A program made the position numbers and the translations under genes. From contig NZ_BPQV01000006.1 in NCBI RefSeq assembly GCF_022179465.1, positions 186,001 to 250,000 of the forward strand: 64,000 bases of DNA. The letters are read 5' to 3'. Below, one piece after another: positions 33,826-42,951 of this stretch. Under the pieces are notes generated by a model. It did no database searches. It saw only the letters and a list, made by a program, of their open reading frames with translations, and was not told the DNA's origin. Within the stretch, counting starts at the first letter, position 1. Each line of letters opens with the position of its first letter. Origin of the DNA: Methylobacterium organophilum (GTDB lineage: Bacteria; Pseudomonadota; Alphaproteobacteria; Rhizobiales; Beijerinckiaceae).

Positions 33826-35880
33826 TTATCCCCGAGAGATGGAGCGTCTGCGGGCTCTTGCGAATGGCGGCCGCTCTTTTGCGGAGACCCACGGGAGCAG
33901 CTGTATTGGCTTCTGCGCTAGATGGTTGGTGACCGCTGGAACCTTTTTCAGCTCCTCCAGCATCAATGCCAGAGCTGTCGGATCGCAATAACGCTCGTCT
34001 GTTTCACCGGACCCGGCGTGTCCAAGGATGTCGGCTCTGATTTCCGTGTGAACGCGGGCTTGCTTAAGATTGTTGCCGAGCGAATGTCTGAAGGAGTGGA
34101 TGACCTTTTTACGTTCTGCTTCGTTTGAGATCGCTTTTCGAAGTCCGCTGCTAAATTCATCGTAGAGGCGATCGCCGAGCGGCGAGCTTGAGTTTGGCGA
34201 TTTTAGATCCGGAAACACGAGTCCGTATCCGAGTGCGCGAACAGCTTTGACGTAGTCCAAAAACCCGAGGCGGAGCACCTCTGGGTGCAAAGCGACAAAC
34301 CGAATAGATTGAACGTTCTTAAGACGACGCGTTTCGTTGAATCGAAAAGCAAGGTATGCAATCCCGCTTGCCTCCTCCACGTCGTCGACATGAAGTCCTG
34401 CAATTTCCTCTCGTCTCGCGCCTGTATAATAGAGTAAAATAATTGCGAAGTACAAAGCGCGATGGAATACCTGATCGCCGGTGGTAAACGGATCGCGCCA
34501 CGAACGACAGCCTGTGAAGCAGGGCAGTCGGAAGATCGCCGCAACATCGTCGTTGCTAAGAGATGGTCGCCGGTTACGTGCCCTGTCCCGCTTGCGGGCG
34601 CGAAGGAGCGCGAGATCGATGCTCGCATCAATCGCGAGGCCCTGCGCTTTGAGAAATGTTACAAGCTGTCCGAGGAAAGTCAGGTGACGGTTGATGGTAT
34701 CCCCGACGATGCCTCGTTTGTTGGTTGGAAGCTTGGCGCCAATCTCACGCAGTTCGGCAGTGCTGCGTTCGGCATCACGAGGGCTCTTACCATACGACGG
34801 CGAGACGGACCGCAAAAGATCAACTAATTCGGCAAAATGGCTCTGCCGAAGATCAGTCACACGGATGAGGCCGTTCTCGACGAGTAGCTTGGCGAACAGG
34901 GCAAAAATCTGACGCGCCTGGTGCTGTGTTTTTGCATCCCAGGTTTCGTCACGAGCGCGCCCGGCGATCATCGCCTCCCCGAACGCTATGATTGGATGCA
35001 TCCCCTTCTGATGAGGCTCTTGGTCCGTCGTATCCAGCGCGAGGTCCGGGCTTGCTGACACGATTGCAACGCCTGTCGGCATTTGAGGGACGGCATCAGC
35101 GTTTGATTGCGAACGAGCTGTACTCACGGTTGCCGTCGAGCCTGTGGCCTCCGGCGGCACCTGCGCTTCCCTCAGCAGGATCGCGTCGCGCAGTGTGACC
35201 TCTTCGATCCGAAGACCATCGTAGCGGCGCTCAGTTGCAAAGGCCGCCGCGGACATACCGCGGAAGGCAATCTCCTGAGCTAGAGACAAGTTAGTCATGG
35301 TCGGTGCGACCGCTTGGTTTGCGAGCAGCCCTTCCAGCCGAGCGCGAGGCATCAGGTGGCCGTTCTGGCGCACCATCGCGGCCAGCGTCGCCCGTGCTTC
35401 CTCAATGTCGAGGTCATTCAGCCCGTCGCGACGCATCTCATCAGCCAACGGAGTATCAATGGTCGCTGCCGCGCCGCGCGCTCCAAGGATACGCAGGATC
35501 CATCCCATACGCCGATCGGCACGCCGGCTCGCCTCAGGATCGAAGTCCGGTTCTGCACGTTCTGCCGCAGCGATCCGGTCGAGTTTTTCGAGGTGGGCCA
35601 ATAGGCTTTCGCGAAAGATGCCGTCGAGCTGGCGGCGGCTCATGATGAGATCGGGTTCGGGCTCGCTCATGGCGCGATGAAAAAGCTGATCGGAATGAGC
35701 CGTGAGCTGGCTCGCGAGGAAGCGTGCCCTGGCTGGGTCGCGCGTGCCTAGGCTTACCACGAGCTGCCTGGAACGGCAGAATCGGATCAGCGGCAGCGGG
35801 ATCCGGCGGCGCCAGGAATAGCTCCCACCGCGCCTGTAAGCATGAGCGATAGCCGGCACCGGACACCTCGTGTGAGACAC
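33826..35880 (-). CDS. Tyrosine-type site-specific integrase (large, phage/ICE type)
   Basis: 684 residues from GTG 35880. The N-terminus (YRRGGSYSWRRRIPLPLI) is the DUF6538-like arm of large alphaproteobacterial integrases, followed by a core-binding domain. The catalytic domain has YYTGARREEIAGLHVDD (first Arg), VIHSFRHSLGNNLKQA (His-x-x-Arg), DILGHAGSGETDERY (His and the C-terminal Tyr). All catalytic residues are present. The stop codon adjoins a tRNA 3' end, so it is the integrase of a genomic island; G+C is lower than the surroundings. Confidence 0.9.
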   Translation of the reverse strand: MSHTRCPVPAIAHAYRRGGSYSWRRRIPLPLIRFCRSRQLVVSLGTRDPARARFLASQLTAHSDQLFHRAMSEPEPDLIMSRRQLDGIFRESLLAHLEKLDRIAAAERAEPDFDPEASRRADRRMGWILRILGARGAAATIDTPLADEMRRDGLNDLDIEEARATLAAMVRQNGHLMPRARLEGLLANQAVAPTMTNLSLAQEIAFRGMSAAAFATERRYDGLRIEEVTLRDAILLREAQVPPEATGSTATVSTARSQSNADAVPQMPTGVAIVSASPDLALDTTDQEPHQKGMHPIIAFGEAMIAGRARDETWDAKTQHQARQIFALFAKLLVENGLIRVTDLRQSHFAELVDLLRSVSPSYGKSPRDAERSTAELREIGAKLPTNKRGIVGDTINRHLTFLGQLVTFLKAQGLAIDASIDLALLRARKRDRARNRRPSLSNDDVAAIFRLPCFTGCRSWRDPFTTGDQVFHRALYFAIILLYYTGARREEIAGLHVDDVEEASGIAYLAFRFNETRRLKNVQSIRFVALHPEVLRLGFLDYVKAVRALGYGLVFPDLKSPNSSSPLGDRLYDEFSSGLRKAISNEAERKKVIHSFRHSLGNNLKQARVHTEIRADILGHAGSGETDERYCDPTALALMLEELKKVPAVTNHLAQKPIQLLPWVSAKERPPFARARRRSISRG

Positions 35881-36298
35881 GCATGTGCAACACCGATGTG
35901 TGCCGACGCCTCCCGCTTCAGCGGGAAATCGTTCGAATTCAGAGACTTACGGGGGAATTTGGCTGGGGCGCCAGGATTCTCAGCCAAAACCGGAGGGGTA
36001 CGACATCAAGGGGTTAGGCCCTCGATCACCCGTCTCGCGCGGCATCGGACCTAGGGAATGGACCATCGGATTGGACCCTGGTCAACGCTCGGTTTTGAGC
36101 GCTCCAAAGCCTCTGAAAATCGGCGCCAGATCCGCAAAGCGCCAGTAGCAGAACCGGGCTCAATGCCTGCAACCGGCCGTTTGGCCCAAAAGCTACTGTG
36201 TAGTACCTACGATTTTTCGGGACATGCGATACTGTCCGCGGCGCCTAATAACAAGTAATCGGCCAACTCTAAAAGTGCATCAGTTCGAGAAATGGATA
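35881..36298. other. Region upstream of the integrase, no supported gene
   Basis: About 420 bases with lower G+C. Short plus-strand frames have no recognisable features. It likely contains the integrase promoter; no repeats or tRNA seen. Confidence 0.4.
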
Positions 36299-37320
36299 TT
36301 ATCCCAGGTAGAATGGCCAAAACAGACGCGATACCAGGGATTTGATCGCGTCGCCATCCTCGTCGAACACGTAGAGTAGCTCGTCCTTAGATAGAGACAT
36401 GCGCTCGACTAATCGATCGATATTCGCGCCATCGCGACGGGCATTGCGAACCAATTTAAGGAGACGCTTGTTGATATCCCAACTATCCGACACGTAGGGG
36501 AGATGGCGTTCGAGCAACGCCCGTCCTCGAGCTGAAAAACCATTGTCGAGCGCTACTTTACGCAGCCGCGGAAGAATGTCCGCGATAATCTTCATCGACT
36601 TGACGGGACTCCATCGACACAGGACCAGGAGATAGACGTCGAGATCGGCCCGTTCTGCCTCGGTTGCGCCCGGACCGGCTCGGCTGGCGGCTTCGACGAA
36701 CGTCGACGGTTCAACCCCGTGTTCTGTCGAGAAGTCGATCAGCGCGACCGCGTGGCCGACCTGCTTGGATCCTTTCAGCTCGGCAAGCCCGCTTGCGATC
36801 ACCTCCCGGGCCCGCGAAGAGAAGAACGGTCTCCATTTCTCGTGCAGGCCGCCCTTCGTCGAAAGCCCAATGGCTTCCACAAAAGCTTCGGAGGCGCGGC
36901 GTTCCAGGAAGGCGAAGGACTGCTTCGAAGGCGGACGGCTCATAAGACTTGCAATCAAGTGGCCTACGGCCGCCCTGCCTTTCGCAACGTCCAGGAGAGT
37001 TAAGATGCCGTCTTCATCCAGACGTGCCGCATCGAAATTCTCGATGAGCTGGGGTCGCATGGTTAGCACGCCCATGACAAAGGGTATCGGGACCGCTTCA
37101 TCCAAGAGAGCGCACGGCTCTATTACGCGTGAGACCGCTTCCGCGACAGCCACGGCGTCCTCGACATTCAGATCTGGGACCGATCCTAGAGCGATCGCGG
37201 CCTGCTTCAGATCGCGCTGGTTGAGCATCCCAACCGTCGTTTCGAGCTCCTCGCGCTTGACCAGTCCGCTTGAGAGTGCCTGTCCACGCACTGCGAGCGT
37301 CACGAAGTCCCTGCCGCTTA
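36299..37320 (-). pseudogene. Unknown island protein, N-terminus cut off by IS5-family insertion
   Basis: About 340 codons of an all-helical, soluble protein: LSGRDFVTLAVRG at the break, then EELETTVGMLNQRDLKQAAI, PFVMGVLTMRPQLIENFDAA, RAREVIASGLAELKG, DVYLLVLCRWSPVKSMKII and a C-terminal SRLFWPFYLG. No family recognised. The insertion with TTA duplication lies at its amino side, and beyond it the frame continues only about 13 codons before another IS, so the original start is lost. Leu-rich helical repeats and island location are compatible with a regulatory or defence ATPase tail, but that is speculation. Confidence 0.6.
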
Positions 37321-38181
37321 GAGCGCCTAACAGAACCGTTTGATTTGGTTGAGTGTGATGAGGCTCGCTGCGAGGCTGGTGAAGGCCTCGTAGATGTCGC
37401 TGCGCCGCTCGTAACGGATGGGTAGGCGGCGGAAGCGGTTGAACCAAGCGTGAGTGCGCTCCACCACCCAGCGGCGGCGGCCGAGCCGCTCGCTGCTCTC
37501 GATGCCTTTGCGGGCGATACGCGGCACGATCCCGCGCGCCCGGCATTCCTGGCGTCGAGCCTTGGCATCGTAGGCCTTGTCGGCGTGCACCTTGCCAGGT
37601 CGTCGACGCGGGCGGCCGCGCCGACCATTGCGCAGGGGCGGGATGGCGTCGAGCGTCGAGGCCATCATCACGCTGTCGTGCCGGTTGGCCCCGCTCAGGC
37701 AGAAGCCGAGCGGCGTGCCGCGCGCATCGGTGACGAGGTGGCGCTTCGTGCCTGGCTTGCCCCGGTCCGTCGGGTTCGGGCCGGTGGTAGAGCCCCCTTT
37801 TTGGCCGGAACAGACGCACTGTCCAGGCTGGCCCGGCTCCAGTCGATCTGCCCGGCCGCGTGCAGCCGCTCCAGCAGCACCTGATGCAACTGCGCCCAGA
37901 CACCTGCCTCCTGCCAGTCGCGCAAGCGGCGCCAGCAACTCATCCCGCAGCCGCAGCCCATCTCGGCAGGCAGCATCTCCCAGGGCAAGCCTGAGCGCAG
38001 CACAAACAGGATGCCGGTGAGCGCCGCCCGGTTCTCGATCGGACGGCGCCCACCCTTCGGACGCGGCCGGGGCGGCGGCAGAACCGGCGCAATCGCAAGC
38101 CAGAGATCATCGGGTAGAAGCGGACGAGCCATACCCATCAACGCCCCCGCACGCGATCCGTGCCCGTTCTGTTAGGCGCTC
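37321..38181 (-). mobile_element. IS5-family element with intact ends and TTA target duplication
   Basis: 861 bp. The ends are perfect inverted repeats GAGCGCCTAACAGAAC at 37321-37336 and its complement at 38166-38181. A three-base duplication TTA lies directly outside at 37318-37320 and 38182-38184, as in the IS427-type subgroup. The clean duplication indicates a recent insertion into the gene at 36299. Confidence 0.85.
37327..38141 (-). CDS. IS5-family (IS427-type) transposase made by frameshifting
   Basis: Two overlapping frames: the first from ATG 38141 (MARPLLPDDLWLAIAPVLPP, WRRLRDWQEAGVWAQLH, SLDSASVPAKKGALP) and the second ending at 37327 (GPNPTDRGKPGTKRHLVTDA, ANRHDSVMMASTLDAI, ADKAYDAKARRQECRARG and VVERTHAWFNRFRRL with the catalytic Glu). 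They join at a slippery run AAAAAGGGGG around 37796-37805, so a programmed frameshift yields one protein of about 270 residues with a full DDE triad. Confidence 0.82.
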
Positions 38182-38246
38182 TTAAGGTTTGGGTCTACCG
38201 GATTGGTCTGAGTTCTGATTCAAGGCTGCTTTTTGGGAGAGCCGCC

Positions 38247-39019
38247 TTGCCGTGCCCCCCTGACCCGGATGCCCTGACGGACGAGCAGTGGGCTCGGCTT
38301 GCACCGCTGATGCCGGGCGGCCGCAAAGGCAAGCGCGGACCCCGCACCAACAACCGCCTGTTTCTCGATGCCCTGATCTAGATGGCACTGTCGGGTGGAC
38401 GGTGGAAGGATCTGCCTGAGCGCTTCGGCAAGGCCGGGACGGTCAAGCGGCGCTATTACGATTGGATGGCCCGGGGTGTTCTCACCGACATCCTGGCGGC
38501 CCTGGCCGAGGAGGCGGACTTGGAATGGGTCTGCCTCGATGCCACCATCGTGCGCGCCCATGCCCAGGCCGCCGGGGCGCGCCGGGAAAAGGGGGCTCTG
38601 ATGCCCAGGGCCTGGGTCGCTCCCGCGGCGGCCTGAGCACCAAGATCCATCTGGTCCGTGATGCGCTCGGCAATCCGGTGCGCCTGCTGGCCGGTCCGGG
38701 TCAGCAGGGCGAGGTGCTGCGCGCGGCCGAGTTGATCGAGGGCCTGGCCTGTGGCCATGTCATCGCCGACCGCGCCTACGATGCCGAGCACTTCCACGAC
38801 ACCGTGCTGGACGCCGCGGCGATCCCCGTGGTCCCGCCACGGCCCAACCGGCACCGGCCTCACGCGTACGATCGCATCCTCTACGAGGAGCGCAATCTGG
38901 TCGAGCGCTGCTTTGCCAAGCTCAAGCAGTTCCGCCGTGTCGCCACCCGCTACGACAAGCTGCTTTGCAACTTCACTGGCTTCGTCACCCTCGCTGCTAT
39001 CTGTATCTGGATCAGATAG
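38247..39019 (+). pseudogene. Second IS5-family transposase, decayed
   Basis: Reads PCPPDPDALTDEQWARLAPL, then an in-frame TAG at 38379-38381 where the family has Trp, then MALSGGRWKDLPERFGKAG and EWVCLDATIVRAHAQAAGAR. Near 38600 the frame shifts to LGRSRGGLSTKIHLVRD, HVIADRAYDAEHFHDTV and NLVERCFAKLKQFRRVATRYDK. The C-terminus is complete. The shift may be the programmed one, but the TAG makes the copy non-functional. Inverted repeats could not be defined. Confidence 0.8.
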
Positions 39020-39034
39020 TTAAATCCTCACCAC

Positions 39035-39259
39035 AGCCTAGTCGGTGATGCCTGCGACAACGCCATGGCCGAGAGCTTCTTCTCGACCCTGGAATGCAAA
39101 CTGCTCGCCCGCCGGCGTTTCCACTCCCGGCCCGAGGCCCGCTCGGCCCTCTTCAGCTACCTCCAGGGCTTCTACAACGAGAGCCGTCCTCACACAGTCC
39201 TCGGGTGGCTGACACCCCAGGAATTCGCCTTGGCGGCGGCCCAGCAGGCTGCCGAATGA
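39035..39259 (+). pseudogene. IS3-family transposase C-terminal fragment
   Basis: 74 codons: SLVGDACDNAMAESFFSTLE, then ARRRFHSRPEARSALFSYLQ, FYNESRPHTVLGWLTPQEFA. These are the last catalytic Glu block and C-terminus of IS3-type OrfB (rve domain). It starts within a few bases of the end of the preceding IS5 remnant; the first two thirds of OrfB and all of OrfA are missing. The 186 bases after it hold nothing recognisable. Confidence 0.85.
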
Positions 39260-39445
39260 GACCCGGAAGCTCACCTTTCGGCTGGACCAAAGCGACGGGG
39301 GGACGTCAGTGCGCCGCACTGCACATCCCGAGCTGTGACGCAACCATTCGTGTCTATGTCCCCGACGGCGAGATCTTGGATCGCGGAGGCGCCGGTCATG
39401 TCGACATCCCAGGATTTGGCGGCGTTGGGTAGGTGGCGAGGCCGA

Positions 39446-40369
39446 TCAGGCGTGGCAGCTGTCGCGTGCGGCGGTGATCACAGCAGCCGTCAGGCAACCG
39501 AGGCCCACGATGAGGACGATGTCGAGCCGCTCGCCGAGCAGTAGGGCGGAGGACAGAATCCCGATGGCCGGAACCGCCAGGGTCACGTTCGATAGGGTGA
39601 CGCTGCTGATCCGCCGTCCGACCTCCGCGGAGATCACGAAGCAGAACGATGTCGCCACCGGCCCGATAAAGGCGAGCAGCCCCACGAGGCGCGGCGACCA
39701 GACCACGTTGAGGGGGCCCTCGATTGCGTAGGCGGCGGCGGCGAGGGGAATCGCGGCGAAGGCCATCTGCCAGGGCGCGAGATCGAGCGGATGCATGCTC
39801 CAGCGATGGTGGCGGACATGCAGGATCACGACGGCCCAGCACGCGGCGCAGACCAGCAGAAGGGCATTGCCGAGGAGAATGTCGGGATTGGTCCAGTCCA
39901 TGCCGAACGGCGAGCACACGACGGCGACACCGGTGAGGCCACAGCCGATCGCGGCCGTCTGGGCCTGCGAGGGACGCTCGCGCAAGAATAGCCACGCCCC
40001 GAGCATGACCCAGACCGGGGTGGTATAGGCGAGCAGGGCTGCGCGGCCCGCATCGGTGTGCCGCATGGCGACCAATCCGAGGGCGGTGAAGGCCATCATC
40101 TGCAGGCCTCCGATGCTGGCGAGCACCGGCCAGTCGGCGCGCGCCGGCAGCCGCAGACGCCCGTTGAAGGCCAGCACCCCGAAGAGGGCCGCCCCTGCGG
40201 TCGAGAAGCGCAAGGTGGCGAGCCAGAGCGGCTTGATCTCGCCGAGGCAGAGCTTCATCGCCGGCCAGCTCAGGCCCCAGAGCACGACCATGAGCCCGAG
40301 CCAGACACCGTTCGGCACGGCCACGCGGGCTCGGATCGGTGCGACGGCGGGGGACATCGAATCAGCCAT
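39446..40369 (-). CDS. DMT-family (EamA) transporter
   Basis: 307 residues with ten hydrophobic helices in two EamA repeats. WLGLMVVLWGLSWPAMKLCL and LRFSTAGAALFGVLAF open repeat one; TDAGRAALLAYTTPVWVML, ACWAVVILHVRHHRW and SSVTLSNVTLAVPAIGILSS follow; ALLLGERLD is the conserved closing motif. Such proteins often export amino acids or metabolites. It is divergent from an Lrp/AsnC regulator with a candidate operator between them, the typical layout for a regulated amino-acid exporter. It is next to the amino-compound catabolic operon. Confidence 0.9.
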   Translation of the reverse strand: MADSMSPAVAPIRARVAVPNGVWLGLMVVLWGLSWPAMKLCLGEIKPLWLATLRFSTAGAALFGVLAFNGRLRLPARADWPVLASIGGLQMMAFTALGLVAMRHTDAGRAALLAYTTPVWVMLGAWLFLRERPSQAQTAAIGCGLTGVAVVCSPFGMDWTNPDILLGNALLLVCAACWAVVILHVRHHRWSMHPLDLAPWQMAFAAIPLAAAAYAIEGPLNVVWSPRLVGLLAFIGPVATSFCFVISAEVGRRISSVTLSNVTLAVPAIGILSSALLLGERLDIVLIVGLGCLTAAVITAARDSCHA

Positions 40370-40462
40370 GGCAAGGGTCTCGCGGGCCGCAACGAAAGGA
40401 GCGGCGGCACGGGTTTTTTATCGCCACGCAGGCGGAATTTTCGTCTCGATGCTTCTCATTGG

Positions 40463-40487
40463 CGGCAATGATCGGTATAAATTGCCG
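40463..40487. promoter_or_regulatory. Inverted repeat, candidate Lrp operator
   Basis: CGGCAAT at 40463-40469 and ATTGCCG at 40481-40487 form a seven-base perfect inverted repeat with an 11-base AT-rich spacer, 26 bases before the lrp start and in the divergent promoter region shared with the EamA gene. Lrp-family regulators bind such AT-centred dyads near their own gene. The assignment is by position and symmetry only. Confidence 0.4.
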
Positions 40488-40512
40488 GCACTCAACATCA
40501 CATCGGAATAAA

Positions 40513-41001
40513 ATGCCTCAGAAACCGGCGGACCTCGATGCGTCCAGCCTGCGTATCCTCGAACGCCTGCAGCAGGACAGCGAGGTCAGCGTCGCGGATC
40601 TGGCCGAGGAGATTGGGCTCTCCACCTCGCCGTGCTGGCGCCGCATCAACGACCTTAAGGCCAGCGGCATCATCCGCCGCTGCGTCGCGGTCGCGGATCC
40701 GATGGCGCTCGGCCTCGCGGTCAACGTCTTCGTGCACGTCTCTCTGGAGAAGCAGACCCAGGCCGCACTCAAAGCCTTCGACGATGCGGTCCGCAATCGT
40801 CCCGAAGTGATGGAATGCTACCTGATGAGCGGCGAAGCCGATTACATGCTGCGCGTCGTCGTCGAGGACCTCGCGCAGTATCAGCAACTCGTGCTCAATC
40901 ACCTGACCCGGATTCCGGGCGTGGCGAATATTCGATCCAGCTTCGCGCTCGGGCAGGTGAAGTACACCACCGCCCTGCCATTGGGTCATCTGTATCGCTG
41001 A
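40513..41001 (+). CDS. Lrp/AsnC family transcriptional regulator
   Basis: 162 residues. The N-terminal winged helix reads LDASSLRILERLQQDSEVSV, ADLAEEIGLSTSPCWRRIND and LKASGIIRRCVAV; the C-terminal RAM ligand domain has PEVMECYLMSGEADYMLRVV and IPGVANIRSSFALGQVKYTT. Members bind amino acids and control transport or catabolic genes. ATG 40513 begins the HTH helix directly. It likely controls the divergent EamA exporter and itself. Confidence 0.92.
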   Translation: MPQKPADLDASSLRILERLQQDSEVSVADLAEEIGLSTSPCWRRINDLKASGIIRRCVAVADPMALGLAVNVFVHVSLEKQTQAALKAFDDAVRNRPEVMECYLMSGEADYMLRVVVEDLAQYQQLVLNHLTRIPGVANIRSSFALGQVKYTTALPLGHLYR

Positions 41002-41242
41002 AGCGGCCGGCGCGCGAAGGTCAGACCTGCGCGGGAAGGCTTGGTGGATCGCCGGTCGAAGATCGGACGGCTGCCCTGTCTCGACGTGCCGGCTTGGCGG
41101 AAGCCGTTCGTCGTCTGATGAACGGTGATTCCGAAAGGATCGCCTTCGGATGTCGTGCCGTGCCTGAGAATTCACCCAGGGCTCTGCCCTGGATCGACGA
41201 AGGTTCGCCCTTCGACATCCAGGTTTCTGCAACGTGTGAGAA

Positions 41243-42916
41243 CTACATGTTCGGGTAGTTCGGCCCGCCCGGGCCCTCGGGGGTGACCCAGGTGATGTTC
41301 TGGTTGGGATCTTTGATGTCGCAGGTCTTGCAGTGGACGCAGTTCTGCGCGTTGATCTGGTAGCGCAGGCCGTCGCGGGCGGAGGCGTCCTCCACCCATT
41401 CGTAGACGCCGGCCGGGCAGTAGCGGCCGGAGGGGCCGCCATAGACGTCGTGCTCGGAGCGCTTCTGGAGCTCGCTGTCCGTCACCTTGAGGTGAGGCGG
41501 CTGGTCCTCCTCGTGGTTGGTGTTCGAGAGGTAGACCGAGGAGAGCCGGTCGAAGGTGAGCTTGCCGTCGGGCTTCGGGTAGGTGATCGGCGTCACCTCG
41601 GAGAGCGGCTTCAGGCAGGCATGGTCCGGCTTGCCGTGTTTGAGGGTGCCGAACAAAGAGGTGTCCGCGAGGGCATTGGTCCACATGTCGAGGCCGCCGA
41701 GCCCGACCCCGGCCAGGGTGCCGTATTTCGACCAGAGCGGCTTGACGTTGCGCACCGGCTTGAGGTCGCGCCCGATCGCGCTGCCGCGCCAGCCCTCCTC
41801 GTAGGCGGTCAGCTCGTCGCCCTGACGGCCCGCCGCGATCGCCGCGAAGATGGCGTCGGCCGCCTGGATGCCGGACAGGATCGCGTTGTGCGAGCCCTTG
41901 ATGCGCGGCACGTTCACGAAGCCGGCCGAGTCGCCGACCAGGCAGCCGCCGGGGAAGACGAGCTTGGGCACCGATTGCCAGCCGCCCTCCATGATGGCGC
42001 GCGCGCCGTAGCCGATGCGCTTGGCCCCCTCGAAGGTCTCGCGGATCATCGGGTGGGTCTTGAAGCGCTGGAACTCCTCGAACGGCGACAGGGTCGGGTT
42101 CTCGTAGTTCAGGTGCGTGACGAAGCCGACCGAGAGCAGGTTGTCGTCGAAATGGTAGAGCCAGGAGCCGCCGCCGGCCTTGTTGGGCAGGGGCCAGCCC
42201 ATGGTGTGCTGGACGAGGCCGGGCTCGAACTTCGCGTCGCTGAGCTGCCAGAGCTCCTTGATGCCGATGCCGTATTTCTGGTGGTCGCTGTGGCGGTTGA
42301 GCTGGAAGCGCTCGATCAGGGTCTTGGTGAGCGAGCCGCGGGCGCCCTCGCCGAAGACCGTGTATTTGGCGCGCAGCTCCATGCCGCGGGTGAAATCGGC
42401 GCGCGGCGCACCGTCGCGGCCGATGCCGAGATCGCCGGTGGCGATGCCGGTCACGGCGCCCTTGTCGTCGTAGAGCACCTCGGAGGCCGGGAAGCCCGGA
42501 TAGATCTCGACGCCGAGGCCCTCCGCCTTCGCGCCCAGCCACTTCACCGTGTTGGAGAGCGAGCCGACGAAGTTGCCGTGGTTCGACAGGAGCTTGGGAA
42601 AGAACAGGTTCGGCAGGCGGACGCCGCTGTTCTTGGTGAGGTAGAGGAACTCGTCACGCTCGACCGCGGTCTTGAGCGGGCGTTCGGGATCCGTGCGCCA
42701 GTCGGGCAGCAGGGCGTCGAGGCCGATCGGGTCGACCACGGCGCCCGACAGGATATGCGCGCCGACCTCGCCGCCCTTCTCCACCACGACGACGGAGATC
42801 TCCTCGCCCTTCTCCGCGGAGAGCTGCTTGAGGCGGATCGCGGCGGCGAGGCCCGCGGGCCCCGCACCCACCACCACCACGTCGAAATCCATCCCCTCGC
42901 GTTCGGGAAGCGCCAT
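41243..42916 (-). CDS. Electron-transfer flavoprotein-ubiquinone oxidoreductase
   Basis: 557 residues, full length for bacterial ETF-QO. N-terminal FAD site DVVVVGAGPAGLAAAIRLKQ, then GAHILSGAVVDPIGLDALLP, DLGIGRDGAPRADFTRGMEL, FPGGCLVGDSAGFVNVPRI, and the C-terminal 4Fe-4S binding region with YCPAGVYEW and NCVHCKTCDIKDPNQNITWV. It passes electrons from ETF, reduced by flavin dehydrogenases such as dimethylglycine or sarcosine dehydrogenase, to ubiquinone at the inner membrane. It is the last gene of the seven-gene operon, 35 bases after the oxidase; it is normally a solitary housekeeping gene, so its inclusion here is notable. Confidence 0.95.
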   Translation of the reverse strand: MALPEREGMDFDVVVVGAGPAGLAAAIRLKQLSAEKGEEISVVVVEKGGEVGAHILSGAVVDPIGLDALLPDWRTDPERPLKTAVERDEFLYLTKNSGVRLPNLFFPKLLSNHGNFVGSLSNTVKWLGAKAEGLGVEIYPGFPASEVLYDDKGAVTGIATGDLGIGRDGAPRADFTRGMELRAKYTVFGEGARGSLTKTLIERFQLNRHSDHQKYGIGIKELWQLSDAKFEPGLVQHTMGWPLPNKAGGGSWLYHFDDNLLSVGFVTHLNYENPTLSPFEEFQRFKTHPMIRETFEGAKRIGYGARAIMEGGWQSVPKLVFPGGCLVGDSAGFVNVPRIKGSHNAILSGIQAADAIFAAIAAGRQGDELTAYEEGWRGSAIGRDLKPVRNVKPLWSKYGTLAGVGLGGLDMWTNALADTSLFGTLKHGKPDHACLKPLSEVTPITYPKPDGKLTFDRLSSVYLSNTNHEEDQPPHLKVTDSELQKRSEHDVYGGPSGRYCPAGVYEWVEDASARDGLRYQINAQNCVHCKTCDIKDPNQNITWVTPEGPGGPNYPNM

Positions 42917-42951
42917 CGTTCCGGAAGTCCCCTGTTCGTCGCCTGCGCCGG

